Shown here piece after piece: positions 54,862 to 64,000 of a DNA stretch of 64,000 nt. Numbering within the stretch: position 1 is the first letter of the stretch; each line of letters begins with the position of its first letter. This stretch comes from Calditrichia bacterium (GTDB lineage Bacteria; Calditrichota; Calditrichia; RBG-13-44-9; J075): NCBI GenBank assembly GCA_028284445.1, contig JANQRS010000009.1:59966-123965 (forward strand), given 5' to 3'. The notes beneath the pieces were generated by a model. That model was given only the letters and a program-made list of their open reading frames with translations. It did not search any database and was not told the origin of the DNA. The position numbers and the translations under genes are program-made.

Positions 54862-55148
54862 TACGACTCCTTACTGGATAAATCTTACTATAAAAATTAA
54901 ACTCAGGCAATTCTAGGCTGTTGTCGAAAGAGAGCAGGCTGGAATTCCTTGAAAATGCCGTGAAAAGTAAGTTTTACAAGCACTTTATGCAAGTAAAAAA
55001 GTACTTGTATCACGAAAGACAGAAATTCGTGACTTTAAAGCAATCTCAAAACCATCAGAAATGATAGGTTTATTTATCTTTCAATTTGTTTATATTTTGT
55101 CAAAGCGTCTTTTTTCGACAATGAAATTACATAGCGAAGAACGCAATC

Positions 55149-58100
55149 ATGTCTACCGGTTTTCGATCACTGCTGGTCATTTTATTGATGGCAATATCCA
55201 GTTCCTTCTTGTTTGCCCAAACCCTTGCATTCGAAAATTATACTCTTAAAGATGGCCTGCCTTCGACCTGGGCACAGGCACTTTATCAGGATCCGCAAGG
55301 ATTATTATGGATCGGCACTGACGATGGAATTGCTTCATTCGATGGTCAGGAATTTACCTCCTACGGCACCAGAGAGGGCCTATCGATCGGATTCGTGATG
55401 AGTTTCAACAAGAGCCGATTACATCCGGGACGATTATATATAGGCACCCACGGGCGCGGCATCGATATTCTTGAAGATGGGCAATTCCGCAACATCAAGA
55501 TCAGTCCGCGAGGATATCACCCGAATGTGGTCATGGCGCTTGAAGAAGACCTGAATGGAGTACTGTGGTGCCGGACTGCCGACGGCCTCTATAAAGTAAA
55601 GGGCGACAGCGTTGAATTAGTTGTCAAGGAAGATCATACCGATAGTGGCCGAACCTTGTTTCAAACACGCGATCGCCGTATTTGGCTGGCATTCAATAAC
55701 CGCCTTGAAGTATACGATCCTCGCAGCAACACCATGAAGGAAATATCGATTGATTCGACCTACGGCCGGGTTATCAGCAATATTTCCAATCTGCAAAGTG
55801 TTATTTGGCTGGGAACAACCGAAGGCTTTTTGCTGGAAGTGCGCAACGATGAAATCGTCAACGCTTATAAAGTCTCGGATCATTGGCTGCGGGATGGGGT
55901 TTATGACAACGCCGGCTATTTTTGGTTTGTCACCTGGCAGGGCATCGTCAAGATTGAACGTGATGGGCTTCCCGACGGGGAAATCGTTGAATTTGGGCTG
56001 GAGAATGGCCTGACGGACATTGATCTGGTGTCAATACTGATGGACCGGGAAGGCAATCTTTGGTTTGCCGGTCGCCGCAAGGGACTCACCAAGCTGTCGA
56101 AACGGAATATCTACACCTTTAAGCGCGAGCAGACCCGGCTTTTTGGTATGGCCGCTGTGAACAAGGTCGATCAGCATCTATTTGTGAACTCTGCCCAGGG
56201 TTTATATGAGGTTTGGCAGGACCGCGATGGCGGCTGGCAGCAGCATTTTCACAGCTTCTCCTTCGTCAAAGACGGCAATCTTTTCGGCACTTTTGTTGAT
56301 GCGAACGGGTTATTGTGGTTGGTGGCCGGCTCCAAAGGGGTATTTGGATATGAAATTGTCAGTCGATCCGATCAAGCTTCCGAATTGAAGCTCAAGTATC
56401 AGATGCAAGAAGAATTGGGATTGGAAAATACCCGTTTCCTCAAAGCCCGCCTTGATCATAAACAAAATATGTGGTTGTCGATCCGTCGTCGGAAAACCGG
56501 CACGCATCGCTCTGTAGGAGAAGTTGTGCAGATCGATATCGATCGACGTCGTGTGGTGCGAACCTACACCGAAGAAGACGGACTACCGTCAGGTCGCGTT
56601 ACGGCATTTGCACGCGATTACAATGATCAAATGTGGTTCTGTGGGTTCCAGGGGGGAATTGCGGTTTTTAAACCTGATGGCGATGCGTTTAAACTCGATA
56701 AAACCTTTAGTAAGGAAGATGGGTTGGTTGGGACGGATTTTGTCTCTCTGTATCCGCGACGCAATGGCGAGGTATGGATAGCCACGCGTTTTAACGGTCT
56801 GAATGTTTATAAAGATGGGGAGATGCAATCGCTGACCCGCGATGATGGGCTGCATACCAATGGCGTTTCTTCTCTGGCTGAAGATCCGTCCGGGCGAATG
56901 TGGCTGGCCACACCAGCCGGCGTCCTTTCGACCGGAAGAGATGATTCGTTCAACCTGCAGTCACACAAGTATTTGGAAAACAATCATTTTGATTTCATCG
57001 GCTTCGTCCCGGATGAACAGATCTTTTATGGTACCAGTTGGAATGAATTTATCATCTACGAATACGGAAAAGATGTTTTGGAACCAACGCCGGTACCGGC
57101 AACAATTTCGAGTATTCGAGTGAATGGTGCAGCTACGTCTTTAGCAGATCAAGCGATAACATTTTCCTATGGTGAAAATTTGTACGAAATCGATTTTATC
57201 GGTATCAGTCACAGCTATGAAGAGCCATTGCGTTATGAGCATCGCCTGGTAAGCAGCAATGGCGTAGAATGGCTGGGAGAAACCCAACTGCGCACCGTTC
57301 AATATACCTCGCTTCAACCCGGAGATTACTCCTTCGATGTTTGGGCGGTGAAGCCCGATGGGGTTCGAAGTGAAACAGCTTCCCACCTGGAATTTACGGT
57401 ATTGCCACCATGGTGGCAGCGTTGGTGGGCCGTTGGCGGATTGCTGCTGCTCGTCGGTGGCATTCTTTACGGTTTGCATAAAATGCATTTGCGCCAGGTG
57501 CTTGCGGTAGAGCGAATTCGTTCCCGCATTGCTACAGATTTGCATGATGAAATCGGCGCGGGTCTCACGCATATCGGATTGCTCTCGGAGGTATCTATTC
57601 GCAAAGCCGCCATGCAAACAACACCCGCTGGCGATGTCCTTGAGGAAGGTCAATCCGGCAATGTGGAAATGCAGCAGTCGATGTTGCGCGTTGGAGATGT
57701 TGCCCGGGAGCTTTCCCAAGCCATGAGTGATGTGGTGTGGTCGATTAATCCAAAACATGATTCTGTCGCTGCCCTTTACCGACGGCTACGGTCCTTTGCC
57801 AGTGAAATTTGCGATGCAAAAGGTATTCAGCTAAATATGGAAATAGCTGACCACATCACCCGGATGAAATTACATCCGGAAGTGCGCCGCAACCTGCTGC
57901 TTATCGCCAAAGAGGCACTTCACAATATGGCCAAATATTCCGGTAGCCAATCCGTCAGCGTAAATATGGGATTACAGGGCAATGAACTGCTTCTGGTTGT
58001 TGAAGATCATGGACGAGGGTTTGATACAACCGGCAAGAGTGAAGGAAATGGCCTGTTCAATATGGCCAATCGCGCCGAAAAGCTGGGCGGTAAATGCCTG

Positions 58101-58166
58101 ATCCGTTCTGCGCCAGGCCAAGGGACGCGGGTAGAGGCAAGGATCCCGATGGAACAGAAGCATTGA
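55149..58166 (+). CDS. Two-component sensor kinase with periplasmic propeller and Y_Y_Y domain
   Basis: A 1005-residue membrane kinase. After a signal peptide (LLVILLMAISSSFLFAQ) come two propeller-like repeat sets (reg_prop, for example DPQGLLWIGTDDGIASFDG, DREGNLWFAGRRKGL, DPSGRMWLATPAGVL). Then follow a Y_Y_Y domain near 665-755, one TM helix at 759-781 (AVGGLLLLVGGILYGLH), a HisKA_3-type dimerisation part with phospho-acceptor His799 in LHDEIGAGLTHIG, and an HATPase domain (IAKEALHNMAKYSGSQ, VVEDHGRGFDT). No response regulator is adjacent. The last codons lie inside an 8-bp tandem repeat. Confidence 0.9.
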   Translation: MSTGFRSLLVILLMAISSSFLFAQTLAFENYTLKDGLPSTWAQALYQDPQGLLWIGTDDGIASFDGQEFTSYGTREGLSIGFVMSFNKSRLHPGRLYIGTHGRGIDILEDGQFRNIKISPRGYHPNVVMALEEDLNGVLWCRTADGLYKVKGDSVELVVKEDHTDSGRTLFQTRDRRIWLAFNNRLEVYDPRSNTMKEISIDSTYGRVISNISNLQSVIWLGTTEGFLLEVRNDEIVNAYKVSDHWLRDGVYDNAGYFWFVTWQGIVKIERDGLPDGEIVEFGLENGLTDIDLVSILMDREGNLWFAGRRKGLTKLSKRNIYTFKREQTRLFGMAAVNKVDQHLFVNSAQGLYEVWQDRDGGWQQHFHSFSFVKDGNLFGTFVDANGLLWLVAGSKGVFGYEIVSRSDQASELKLKYQMQEELGLENTRFLKARLDHKQNMWLSIRRRKTGTHRSVGEVVQIDIDRRRVVRTYTEEDGLPSGRVTAFARDYNDQMWFCGFQGGIAVFKPDGDAFKLDKTFSKEDGLVGTDFVSLYPRRNGEVWIATRFNGLNVYKDGEMQSLTRDDGLHTNGVSSLAEDPSGRMWLATPAGVLSTGRDDSFNLQSHKYLENNHFDFIGFVPDEQIFYGTSWNEFIIYEYGKDVLEPTPVPATISSIRVNGAATSLADQAITFSYGENLYEIDFIGISHSYEEPLRYEHRLVSSNGVEWLGETQLRTVQYTSLQPGDYSFDVWAVKPDGVRSETASHLEFTVLPPWWQRWWAVGGLLLLVGGILYGLHKMHLRQVLAVERIRSRIATDLHDEIGAGLTHIGLLSEVSIRKAAMQTTPAGDVLEEGQSGNVEMQQSMLRVGDVARELSQAMSDVVWSINPKHDSVAALYRRLRSFASEICDAKGIQLNMEIADHITRMKLHPEVRRNLLLIAKEALHNMAKYSGSQSVSVNMGLQGNELLLVVEDHGRGFDTTGKSEGNGLFNMANRAEKLGGKCLIRSAPGQGTRVEARIPMEQKH

Positions 58167-58220
58167 AGCATTGAAGCATTGAAGCATTGAAGAATTGAAG
58201 AATTGAAGAATTGAAGAAAT
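58157..58220. repeat. 8-bp tandem repeat array
   Basis: Eight copies: four GAAGCATT, three GAAGAATT and a final GAAGAAAT. The array starts within the last codons of the sensor kinase and includes its stop (TGA at 58164-58166). An 8-bp unit shifts frame, so a change in copy number could alter the C-terminus. Confidence 0.9.
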
Positions 58221-58276
58221 TTAACGCGTTCCGATTGATCTGCAAGTACCGAGCATCAAGTATCCAGAATCAAAGA

Positions 58277-59731
58277 TCAATCATTCACCACCGCTTCTGC
58301 CTCCATTTCTACCAAATATTCATCACCGATAACAGTTGCTTTAATCATGGTATTTGCAGGCATGATGTCGCCGAACCGTTTTCCGTGCGCGCGTGAGATT
58401 GGTTCCCATTGACTCTCGTTCTGAATATAAATCCTGGTTCGGATAACGTCCTCAAGCTTTCCGCCAAGCGATTGGATCGCCCCTTCAATTTTGTCGATGA
58501 TGAAATGCATTTGAGCGGCAGGGTCGTTGCTGCCGATGGCACGGCTACCATGCGTGGCTGTGGTGCCTGAAACCAGAATGCGATTGCCGCGTCGCACAGC
58601 GCGGCTGAATCCGGCGATATCTTCCCAAATTGTACCACTTAAAACGCGGCTTTTGCCATCACCCAGATTTTGAGGTTCGTAAGGTGTTGGCATGTGCTCA
58701 AGATGATGGCTAAGGTCACCTGAGGCTGTGAGGAACGGCGGCTTGCGATATTCGTCCCCGCAGCCACCTGGAATGGGATCAAGCCTGGCAAGCACTTCAT
58801 CTAACTGGCCGCGACTTTCCGCATCAATTTCGAAGTTGAAAATCTTTAGATTGTCTGCGATGTGCTGACTTTGCCCGAGGCGTGCACCAATGATGATACC
58901 CGCTACGGACGGTTGATCTAGAATGTAGCGGCAGGCCACATTGACCATCGAGACGTCATGCTTCTTTGCGATCTCGTGAATGGTTTGCAATATGGATTGG
59001 AGATTCTCCCACCCACCGGCCGCATCGATAAAGCGTTTGTATTTCATCTGAGACCAGGTGTCCAGTGCATTTGGTTCCGGCTTGCCTAACCATTTTTCAC
59101 TGAGAAAGCCACCCGCAACGGTTCCAAAGGCCAGTATTTTGATACCGTATGCTTCGCAGACCTCGGTCATATCATTGCGAGCACGTTGGTCCAGTAAGGA
59201 ATAGCAAATTTGATTCGTTACAATCTCGATGCCGCTCGTCGCTACAATTCGGAGGTGTGCAGCGTCAAAATTAGTCACACCGAGATGTCGAATCAGTCCT
59301 TCATCTTTCAGCTCCTGCAACCAGAAAAGTTGATCCAACCATGCCGGATCAGCATAATTCCAGGCATGATATTGCAACATGTCCAGGCAGTCCATTTTCA
59401 TGCGGTCGAGGCTGATTTGCACGGCTTCGCGAACTTCCGTTCGGCTGCAGCGCCCCGGCTTGGGCACCCATTTAGTGAAGAGCTGAACGCTTTCGGGGGT
59501 TTCAATCTGTCTGCGAAAAACCCCGGTTATAATTTCTGCAGATCCATAATGATCAGCCATATCGAAGGTAGTCAGACCGGCATCATAATAGGGTGCCATG
59601 AATCTTGCTGTGGCATCAGGATCAAGTTGCTTGCCGTCCCGTTCCATATCGGCAATTTGCCATAGGCCGGTGAGCACCCGGGAAATTGAAAACCCGGGCG
59701 CCAATTGGTGGCGTTCAACCTTACTTGTCAT
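58277..59731 (-). CDS. Aldo-keto reductase fused to a RidA-family domain
   Basis: A 484-residue fusion. Residues about 1-330 are an aldo-keto reductase, with catalytic residues in TFDMADHYGSAE (Asp, Tyr), TKWVPKP (Lys) and LQYHAWNY (His). After a linker, residues about 365-484 are a RidA/YjgF domain (SGTTATHGSRAIGSNDPAAQ, IEGAIQSLGGKLEDVIRTRIY, MPANTMIKATVIGDEYLVEMEAEAVV). RidA proteins clear reactive enamine or imine intermediates, so the fusion may reduce and detoxify the same carbonyl. GGAG lies 9 bases before the ATG. It follows the permease gene by 6 bases. Confidence 0.88.
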   Translation of the reverse strand: MTSKVERHQLAPGFSISRVLTGLWQIADMERDGKQLDPDATARFMAPYYDAGLTTFDMADHYGSAEIITGVFRRQIETPESVQLFTKWVPKPGRCSRTEVREAVQISLDRMKMDCLDMLQYHAWNYADPAWLDQLFWLQELKDEGLIRHLGVTNFDAAHLRIVATSGIEIVTNQICYSLLDQRARNDMTEVCEAYGIKILAFGTVAGGFLSEKWLGKPEPNALDTWSQMKYKRFIDAAGGWENLQSILQTIHEIAKKHDVSMVNVACRYILDQPSVAGIIIGARLGQSQHIADNLKIFNFEIDAESRGQLDEVLARLDPIPGGCGDEYRKPPFLTASGDLSHHLEHMPTPYEPQNLGDGKSRVLSGTIWEDIAGFSRAVRRGNRILVSGTTATHGSRAIGSNDPAAQMHFIIDKIEGAIQSLGGKLEDVIRTRIYIQNESQWEPISRAHGKRFGDIMPANTMIKATVIGDEYLVEMEAEAVVND

Positions 59732-59737
59732 TTGAAA

Positions 59738-61246
59738 TTACTCCGGAGGTAATTTGGCGAACAGCGCATCAACATCTACACCTTGCTTGCGCAGCTTTCC
59801 GACTTCGCGAACAAAAATTAGGGTGGCGATGGTCATGACAATGATCCAAACAGGCGTAGAGTGGAAATACCAGGCACTGGCATCAGCGGTAAGATCTTTC
59901 CAGATATGCACGATAAGGAAACCGCCCAGCATGACGACACCTAAGCTGGCGACAATCACCTGCTGCGTTCTGGATTTGATCACCTTGACTTCCGCAGCGA
60001 GTTCAGGATTGTGCTTTGGTAAAGACAGCACCGACACGCACATCAAGAGGAAATTGACCAACATGGACATGACCAAAATATCTACCCCCAGGAAAAAATC
60101 CCCGGCCAGGTGGCTACCAATGATGCCGACTGTTGCCATCAACCCGCTCAAGACAATAGCTACATGAGGTGTATGCCATTGCGAATGAACCTGCGCCACC
60201 CATTTTGGAAAAATGCCATCTTCTGCCCAGGCAAACATCAGTCGCGACACTGCCAACAGCATTGCCGGAAGATCGTTGATTAGGGCAATTGCTGCCCCGG
60301 CGATAATGGCAACCGTCCAGCCGGCAGGAAGAAGGTATCCGAGCAATCCCGGCGCAGTAATATCCCGCACCGCGGCTTCTTCAGCGATGTATTGCCACGG
60401 CACAGCATTGTAGACGGCGCCGGTAAATAGCATATAAAAAGTGCCTACGGTAATCACTGCTATCAATATTGCCAGCGGTAAGGCACGTCCCGGATTCTTT
60501 GCTTCTCCACCGGCCTGCGCAATCGAGTCGAAGCCGATAAAACTGGCAAAAAGCACTGCCGCGGCCATTAGAAAAGTTCTGAAGTCAAACGACGTCGCAG
60601 CAGCTTCGGCAATGGCCCGGCCTTCTTTGGCCATCAAAGCAGCAGCAAAGTCTTCCTGGTTAAAATAGTAGCCTGCGACAATCACAATACCACCGAGTGC
60701 GAACATCAGGAACATCATCGGGATCAAAGTACGCTCGTAGAGTTTTATACCGCGCAAGTTCACGCCGACAAATGTCCAGAGAAATATTAAGGAAAGCGTT
60801 ACCCGAATCGGCCCGTTCTCAAGAATTTGCACGACATCCATCCAGCCGAGTGCAAAAAAGACGTCGCGAATAAAGGGAACGATAACGTAAGAAATAACGC
60901 CGATAGCGATGGAAAGGCCAAACCATTGTGAGAAACTGGCGACAAATCCCAGGTACGGATTAAGGCCGCGGCTGGCATAGATGTAACTGCCACCGGCACG
61001 TGGCATGGCTGAAGCCAGTATGGCATATGAAAGTGCTGCAAGGATTGCAGGGACTGCGGCAAACACGTATGCCGGCAAAACGAGCGATCCGATACCCGGA
61101 ACGTTTCGTTGAATCATGAAAGGGATCATGTTGATTGCCGCACCCAGCATCGAACAAATACCGGTAGCGGCCAGTGCCATTAATCCCATATTGCGAGCCA
61201 GACCTGTTCTGGTAGCGGTTCCGGTAGAAGTATCACTCATTTGCAT
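59738..61246 (-). CDS. APC-family amino-acid permease
   Basis: A 502-residue inner-membrane protein with about 12 TM helices and the APC pattern (AATGICSMLGAAINMIP, LSYAILASAMPRAGGSYIYASR, FASFIGFDSIAQAGGEAKNPGRALP). Substrate unknown; amino acids or polyamines are typical. The start is taken at ATG 61246; a GTG 9 bases upstream and an ATG at 61240 are possible. Same strand as the reductase/RidA gene that follows it, so the pair may handle one compound. Confidence 0.86.
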   Translation of the reverse strand: MQMSDTSTGTATRTGLARNMGLMALAATGICSMLGAAINMIPFMIQRNVPGIGSLVLPAYVFAAVPAILAALSYAILASAMPRAGGSYIYASRGLNPYLGFVASFSQWFGLSIAIGVISYVIVPFIRDVFFALGWMDVVQILENGPIRVTLSLIFLWTFVGVNLRGIKLYERTLIPMMFLMFALGGIVIVAGYYFNQEDFAAALMAKEGRAIAEAAATSFDFRTFLMAAAVLFASFIGFDSIAQAGGEAKNPGRALPLAILIAVITVGTFYMLFTGAVYNAVPWQYIAEEAAVRDITAPGLLGYLLPAGWTVAIIAGAAIALINDLPAMLLAVSRLMFAWAEDGIFPKWVAQVHSQWHTPHVAIVLSGLMATVGIIGSHLAGDFFLGVDILVMSMLVNFLLMCVSVLSLPKHNPELAAEVKVIKSRTQQVIVASLGVVMLGGFLIVHIWKDLTADASAWYFHSTPVWIIVMTIATLIFVREVGKLRKQGVDVDALFAKLPPE

Positions 61247-61309
61247 AGCATTCACATCTTTCTTGGGTTTACATGACTGCGCAGCACCCTGCGAATTAGG
61301 CTTGAGAAG

Positions 61310-61750
61310 TTAGGCGGTGACTTTTGCACCTTCTTTGGTCATCATACCAACAACTTGTCCAATCACACCTCCTACAATAGCAAAGCGAACAGCCTCAATA
61401 ATGATGGCGGTAATATGTCCGGTTGTATTCAAAATGTTCATCGTGCCGAGGGTTTCAAAATTCATAGCAGCGCCGATAAGCGCCCCAAGAATCGCACCGG
61501 CCTTTGCGCCTGTCGAAAATGTTTTGATTCCGGCCCAGCGTTGAAAAATGTAAGCAAGGGTGCCGGCCCAGGCTAGACTGCCCAGGAAGAGCATCACAAA
61601 GTCCAGATCGGCGTCTGCTTTAATCGCGGCAGATGTTATTGTGTTTGATGCCATAAAACTCTTCATCATTAGTCCATACAGCAAATAGCCCAAAACCATA
61701 AAAGTAAGTCCGCCAACGACGGTTCCTGCAGTTAACTTCTTTGCATCCAT
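61310..61750 (-). CDS. Four-TM membrane protein, unknown
   Basis: A 146-residue protein with four hydrophobic segments (about 10-32, 48-70, 82-95, 108-135) and Gly-rich packing (GAKAGAILGALIGAAMNF, IVGGVIGQVVGMM). AGGAG lies 7 bases before the ATG. It recalls the small DUF1761-like proteins, but the match is not sure. Upstream of the permease gene on the same strand. Confidence 0.65.
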   Translation of the reverse strand: MDAKKLTAGTVVGGLTFMVLGYLLYGLMMKSFMASNTITSAAIKADADLDFVMLFLGSLAWAGTLAYIFQRWAGIKTFSTGAKAGAILGALIGAAMNFETLGTMNILNTTGHITAIIIEAVRFAIVGGVIGQVVGMMTKEGAKVTA

Positions 61751-62599
61751 TTCATATCTCCTCGTGTAAATGATACTTGCCAGAAACAGGTCTAACAGAG
61801 CTCATTTTTTCAATATTAGAAATTCTCGCGGACATTCGCAAAACATCCGGGAGGAAAAGCGTTGTTTTCGCGAACTCTAACCGTTCTCTGAAATCGCAAC
61901 TCTCGAACAAATGAGGAGCAAACGCAAGATCTAAGCGAATATTTGAAATGATTAATTCTTTTAGATATTCGTGATTGCCTAGTAGGGCCTTGTCATTTAG
62001 TGTGCTTTTCAGTTCATCAACTCACAATGTTATTTCCAGCGAATACATCGGACAAGTTACTCAGGCGTTCCAATTCCTTAAGTTTATCAATCGATTTAAC
62101 GTATCTTGCGGGATTTGCAGTTGATCGTAGATCTCTCTGCAAAGGACCTATCAAAAATTTCATAAATCCGTAAATATGTGAAAAACTTCCATTTTTTTAT
62201 AAACTGCTGATTTACAACTATTTGTATGCTCTCAGTTGGGCCTCCTTTAAAATAATATGTGAAATTTTTATGGAATTTCATGAATTCGAGCATCAATGCT
62301 GTAGATCGCATCTGCGTGATAGTTGATGTGAAAAGCGAGGTCCATTTGCTCGATGAGACCAACTTTAACGACATGTAGTTCGACGCAAGTTCAACATTAA
62401 TTGGAAAGGGGGATTGAGAGATTTTGCAGGTGAGCCTATTCGTATTTTTGGAGGAAAATTGCCGGGAGGCTTCGCTTGCAATAGCTGAAAGCATGAAACG
62501 TCACGTAGTCTGCGATCCGTTTTTTGTTTAGGTATTAATTGATAAATTGTTGCCACAGTATGTGGCCGAACATTTCAACAAAACCGAAAGAGGTAGAAA
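61751..62599. other. Long AT-rich intergenic stretch
   Basis: No recognised gene, RNA or repeat. A minus-strand frame at 62096-62494 is open for 132 codons but has no ribosome-binding site, no family features and a composition like random AT-rich sequence. This marks a change in composition from the preceding genes. Confidence 0.5.
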
Positions 62600-63205
62600 A
62601 TGAAAGGTTTTACAAGAGAAGTTCTTAATGTATTAATGTTGATCTTTTTGCTTGTCTTTACTGGATGTTTCGAAGAACCAAATTCTGGCCTGAAAGATGA
62701 AGGCTCTTTGCAAAGTCTGTTTTCACTGGAAAAGGGGGAGCCTATTACAGATCCCATTACAGGAACTTCAAATTTAGGTGCTTTAGATTTTCCTGCTAAA
62801 GAAGTCGCCTTTGAATTAGACTTTATTGTGACAGATGAGCTTGGAGGCGAAATTTTATATGAGAGAAGTTTTATAAACACACCTGAAGGTATTTTGGAGG
62901 GCATCAGGTATTTTTCAGAAACACCTTCAGCTAATTTCAGGCTACTGGTTTCTTACGAGCCACCTTTGGACCTAGTAAGAGATTATCCGAACGAAGTTAA
63001 GGTTTCTTGCGATATCGATAAAGATTTGATTCCTGAGCAAAACATCATACTTGAGCAATATAGTCAACATGAATTTGAGTTTGTGTCTGACGCATTTTCG
63101 TTGCCTGGAGCTCCATTTCTTTTGCGTTGTGAAATATCAACAAATGTCGCGACTGCAAATGAACCAGCTCTATTCTTTTTATACTTCGAAATGCTCCAAT
63201 TTTAA
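62600..63205 (+). CDS. Putative lipoprotein, unknown
   Basis: A 201-residue protein with a clear lipoprotein signal (VLMLIFLLVFTGC, Cys23). The mature region is acidic with alternating strand-like segments and no recognised family. GAGG lies upstream of the ATG. AT-rich, like the intergenic flanks, which suggests recent arrival. Not linked to an obvious partner. Confidence 0.7.
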   Translation: MKGFTREVLNVLMLIFLLVFTGCFEEPNSGLKDEGSLQSLFSLEKGEPITDPITGTSNLGALDFPAKEVAFELDFIVTDELGGEILYERSFINTPEGILEGIRYFSETPSANFRLLVSYEPPLDLVRDYPNEVKVSCDIDKDLIPEQNIILEQYSQHEFEFVSDAFSLPGAPFLLRCEISTNVATANEPALFFLYFEMLQF

Positions 63206-63801
63206 TTGAAGCATCGAGTATGTATTGGGGACAATAAGCTGTCTCCAATGCATCATTTCAACGAAGAACCTATAAGTCATACATTAGATCTAAAGCACTG
63301 GAGTATGCTGTTATTCAATGGTAGGTATCGGAAAATGTGATTAAGCCACTAAGTACGTTCAACAGGGAGCTATGCCGTTTTCGGTCCGTCAATCTCGGAT
63401 TTTCGCTCTATAAGTAGCAAAGCTATGATTGTTACCAGACTGAAATTTTTGCTACTCATGGCCTTTATGAATGTGCTTATAGAGGATAAACCATAATTTT
63501 GAAGCATGGCTTTCGGCCTAGCGCCCTTGTGCTGGTTTTGTCACTCGATATTTGCTTCAACCTTCGATGGAGAACGAGCTTTGCTGTAATCGATAAAGAC
63601 AAGGGCTCCGCCCAAGTCACTCTGTACATTTTCGCCGTTATGTTTCCCGGTGTTTCAGGACTGAAGTAATCTCCTAGTATTTATTCATAGAGAATCCTTT
63701 TAAGTCGTTTTTGCTCTGTCACAACGAAATAGTTTTATTATAGGTGGTTTGCAATTTCTAGCCGATTTTACTTGAACTGCCAAAGTTATGAGGTTTAGAA
63801 C
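63206..63801. other. Intergenic stretch with a possible decayed reading frame
   Basis: No gene assigned. On the minus strand, about 63430-63640 holds a mostly open frame with GGALVFIDYSKARSPSKVE, interrupted by one TGA at 63541-63543, then GARPKAML. The opening recalls the FxDYxKAFD motif of reverse transcriptases, but the following residues do not fit, so it may be chance. Confidence 0.4.
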
Positions 63802-64000
63802 ATGTCAAAAAGAACAACCCTGTTAGTGCTCCTAATAGATCTTTTCTTATCTATCTGCATTTATTCCCAAAATTTAACTCTTCAAAGTGAGGACTTTTCG
63901 CAAGCCCTCACCCACTACAGAGCGGGCACAGCCTATCTGCAGTCAGCGCGTTTTGATAGCGCAGCGCACTACCTGGATCTGGCCGCAAGGTTGTTTCGGG
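63802..64000 (+). CDS. Exported protein with TPR-like start (partial)
   Basis: The first 66 residues only. A signal peptide (LLVLLIDLFLSICIYSQ) is followed by FSQALTHYRAGTAYLQSARFDSAAHYLDLAARLF, a helix pair of the tetratricopeptide kind. GAGG lies upstream of the ATG at 63802. The gene continues beyond the right edge, so its main domain is unknown. Confidence 0.7.
   Translation, partial: MSKRTTLLVLLIDLFLSICIYSQNLTLQSEDFSQALTHYRAGTAYLQSARFDSAAHYLDLAARLFR

Noticed and set aside
58157..58220. Tandem array considered as a CRISPR remnant
   Set aside because: Unit is 8 bp without spacers; it is a simple tandem repeat.
62096..62494. 132-codon open frame on the minus strand
   Set aside because: No ribosome-binding site, no motif, composition like its AT-rich surroundings; likely open by chance.

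Overview
The window looks like chromosomal DNA of a Gram-negative bacterium from the Bacteroidetes/Chlorobi/Calditrichota (FCB) side of the tree, perhaps a Calditrichota- or KSB1-like lineage. This is inferred from secreted proteins ending in a NYPNPFNP-type C-terminal sorting domain, several lipoproteins and beta-barrel-like proteins, DUF3667 and DUF4097 families, very large propeller-type sensor kinases and membrane-anchored AraC regulators. Base composition is near 50% GC by eye. It is clearly more AT-rich in the TIR-KAP gene (48.0-50.3 kb) and in the last 2 kb. No rRNA, CRISPR array, complete insertion sequence or prophage was seen.

Layout. 0-2.5 kb: start of a glutamine-dependent NAD synthetase, a CAT-anticodon tRNA (probably Ile2), a coiled-coil zinc-ribbon protein and the RNase P RNA. 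2.7-10.4 kb: PgpH-like HD hydrolase, YbeY, a CNNM/CBS transporter, then SelA and SelB, so the organism makes selenocysteine. 10.4-19.4 kb: small membrane proteins, an Smr protein, a secreted M6-like metalloprotease, a cyclic-nucleotide-binding methyltransferase, an alpha/beta hydrolase, a flavin monooxygenase with no usable AUG, and a bile-acid/sodium symporter-like protein. 19.5-23.4 kb: ECF sigma factor, zinc-finger/HEAT anti-sigma factor and two DUF4097 proteins in one operon. 23.5-42 kb: unlinked small units (SGNH hydrolase, TrmK-like methylase, App1-like lipoprotein, NHL propeller protein, two divergent AraC regulators, thioredoxin-like protein, MFS and EamA transporters, TPR protein, amidohydrolase lipoprotein, S41 peptidase, glycerophosphodiesterase).

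42.2-45.5 kb is a complete pantothenate operon, panB-panE-panC-panD, with a structured leader and a strong terminator. It is followed by a kinase-like/class III aminotransferase fusion. 48-53 kb holds a TIR-KAP P-loop NTPase fusion, the best candidate for an undescribed immune or conflict system, beside an ankyrin protein, a HEAT protein and a uracil-DNA-glycosylase-like protein on the same strand. 53-64 kb holds two paralogous envelope proteins, a cold-shock protein, a 1005-residue sensor kinase, an aldo-keto reductase/RidA fusion, an amino-acid permease, a lipoprotein and the start of a TPR-like protein.

Between genes there are several short repeat families: a palindrome centred on CCCTTCGAAGGG, an 8-bp tandem repeat and degenerate short words. 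One palindrome lies inside a reading frame. Start sites were chosen from ribosome-binding sites, overlaps and signal peptides, and differ in places from the longest open frame. All functional calls rest on motif and family recognition by eye; no database search was possible.
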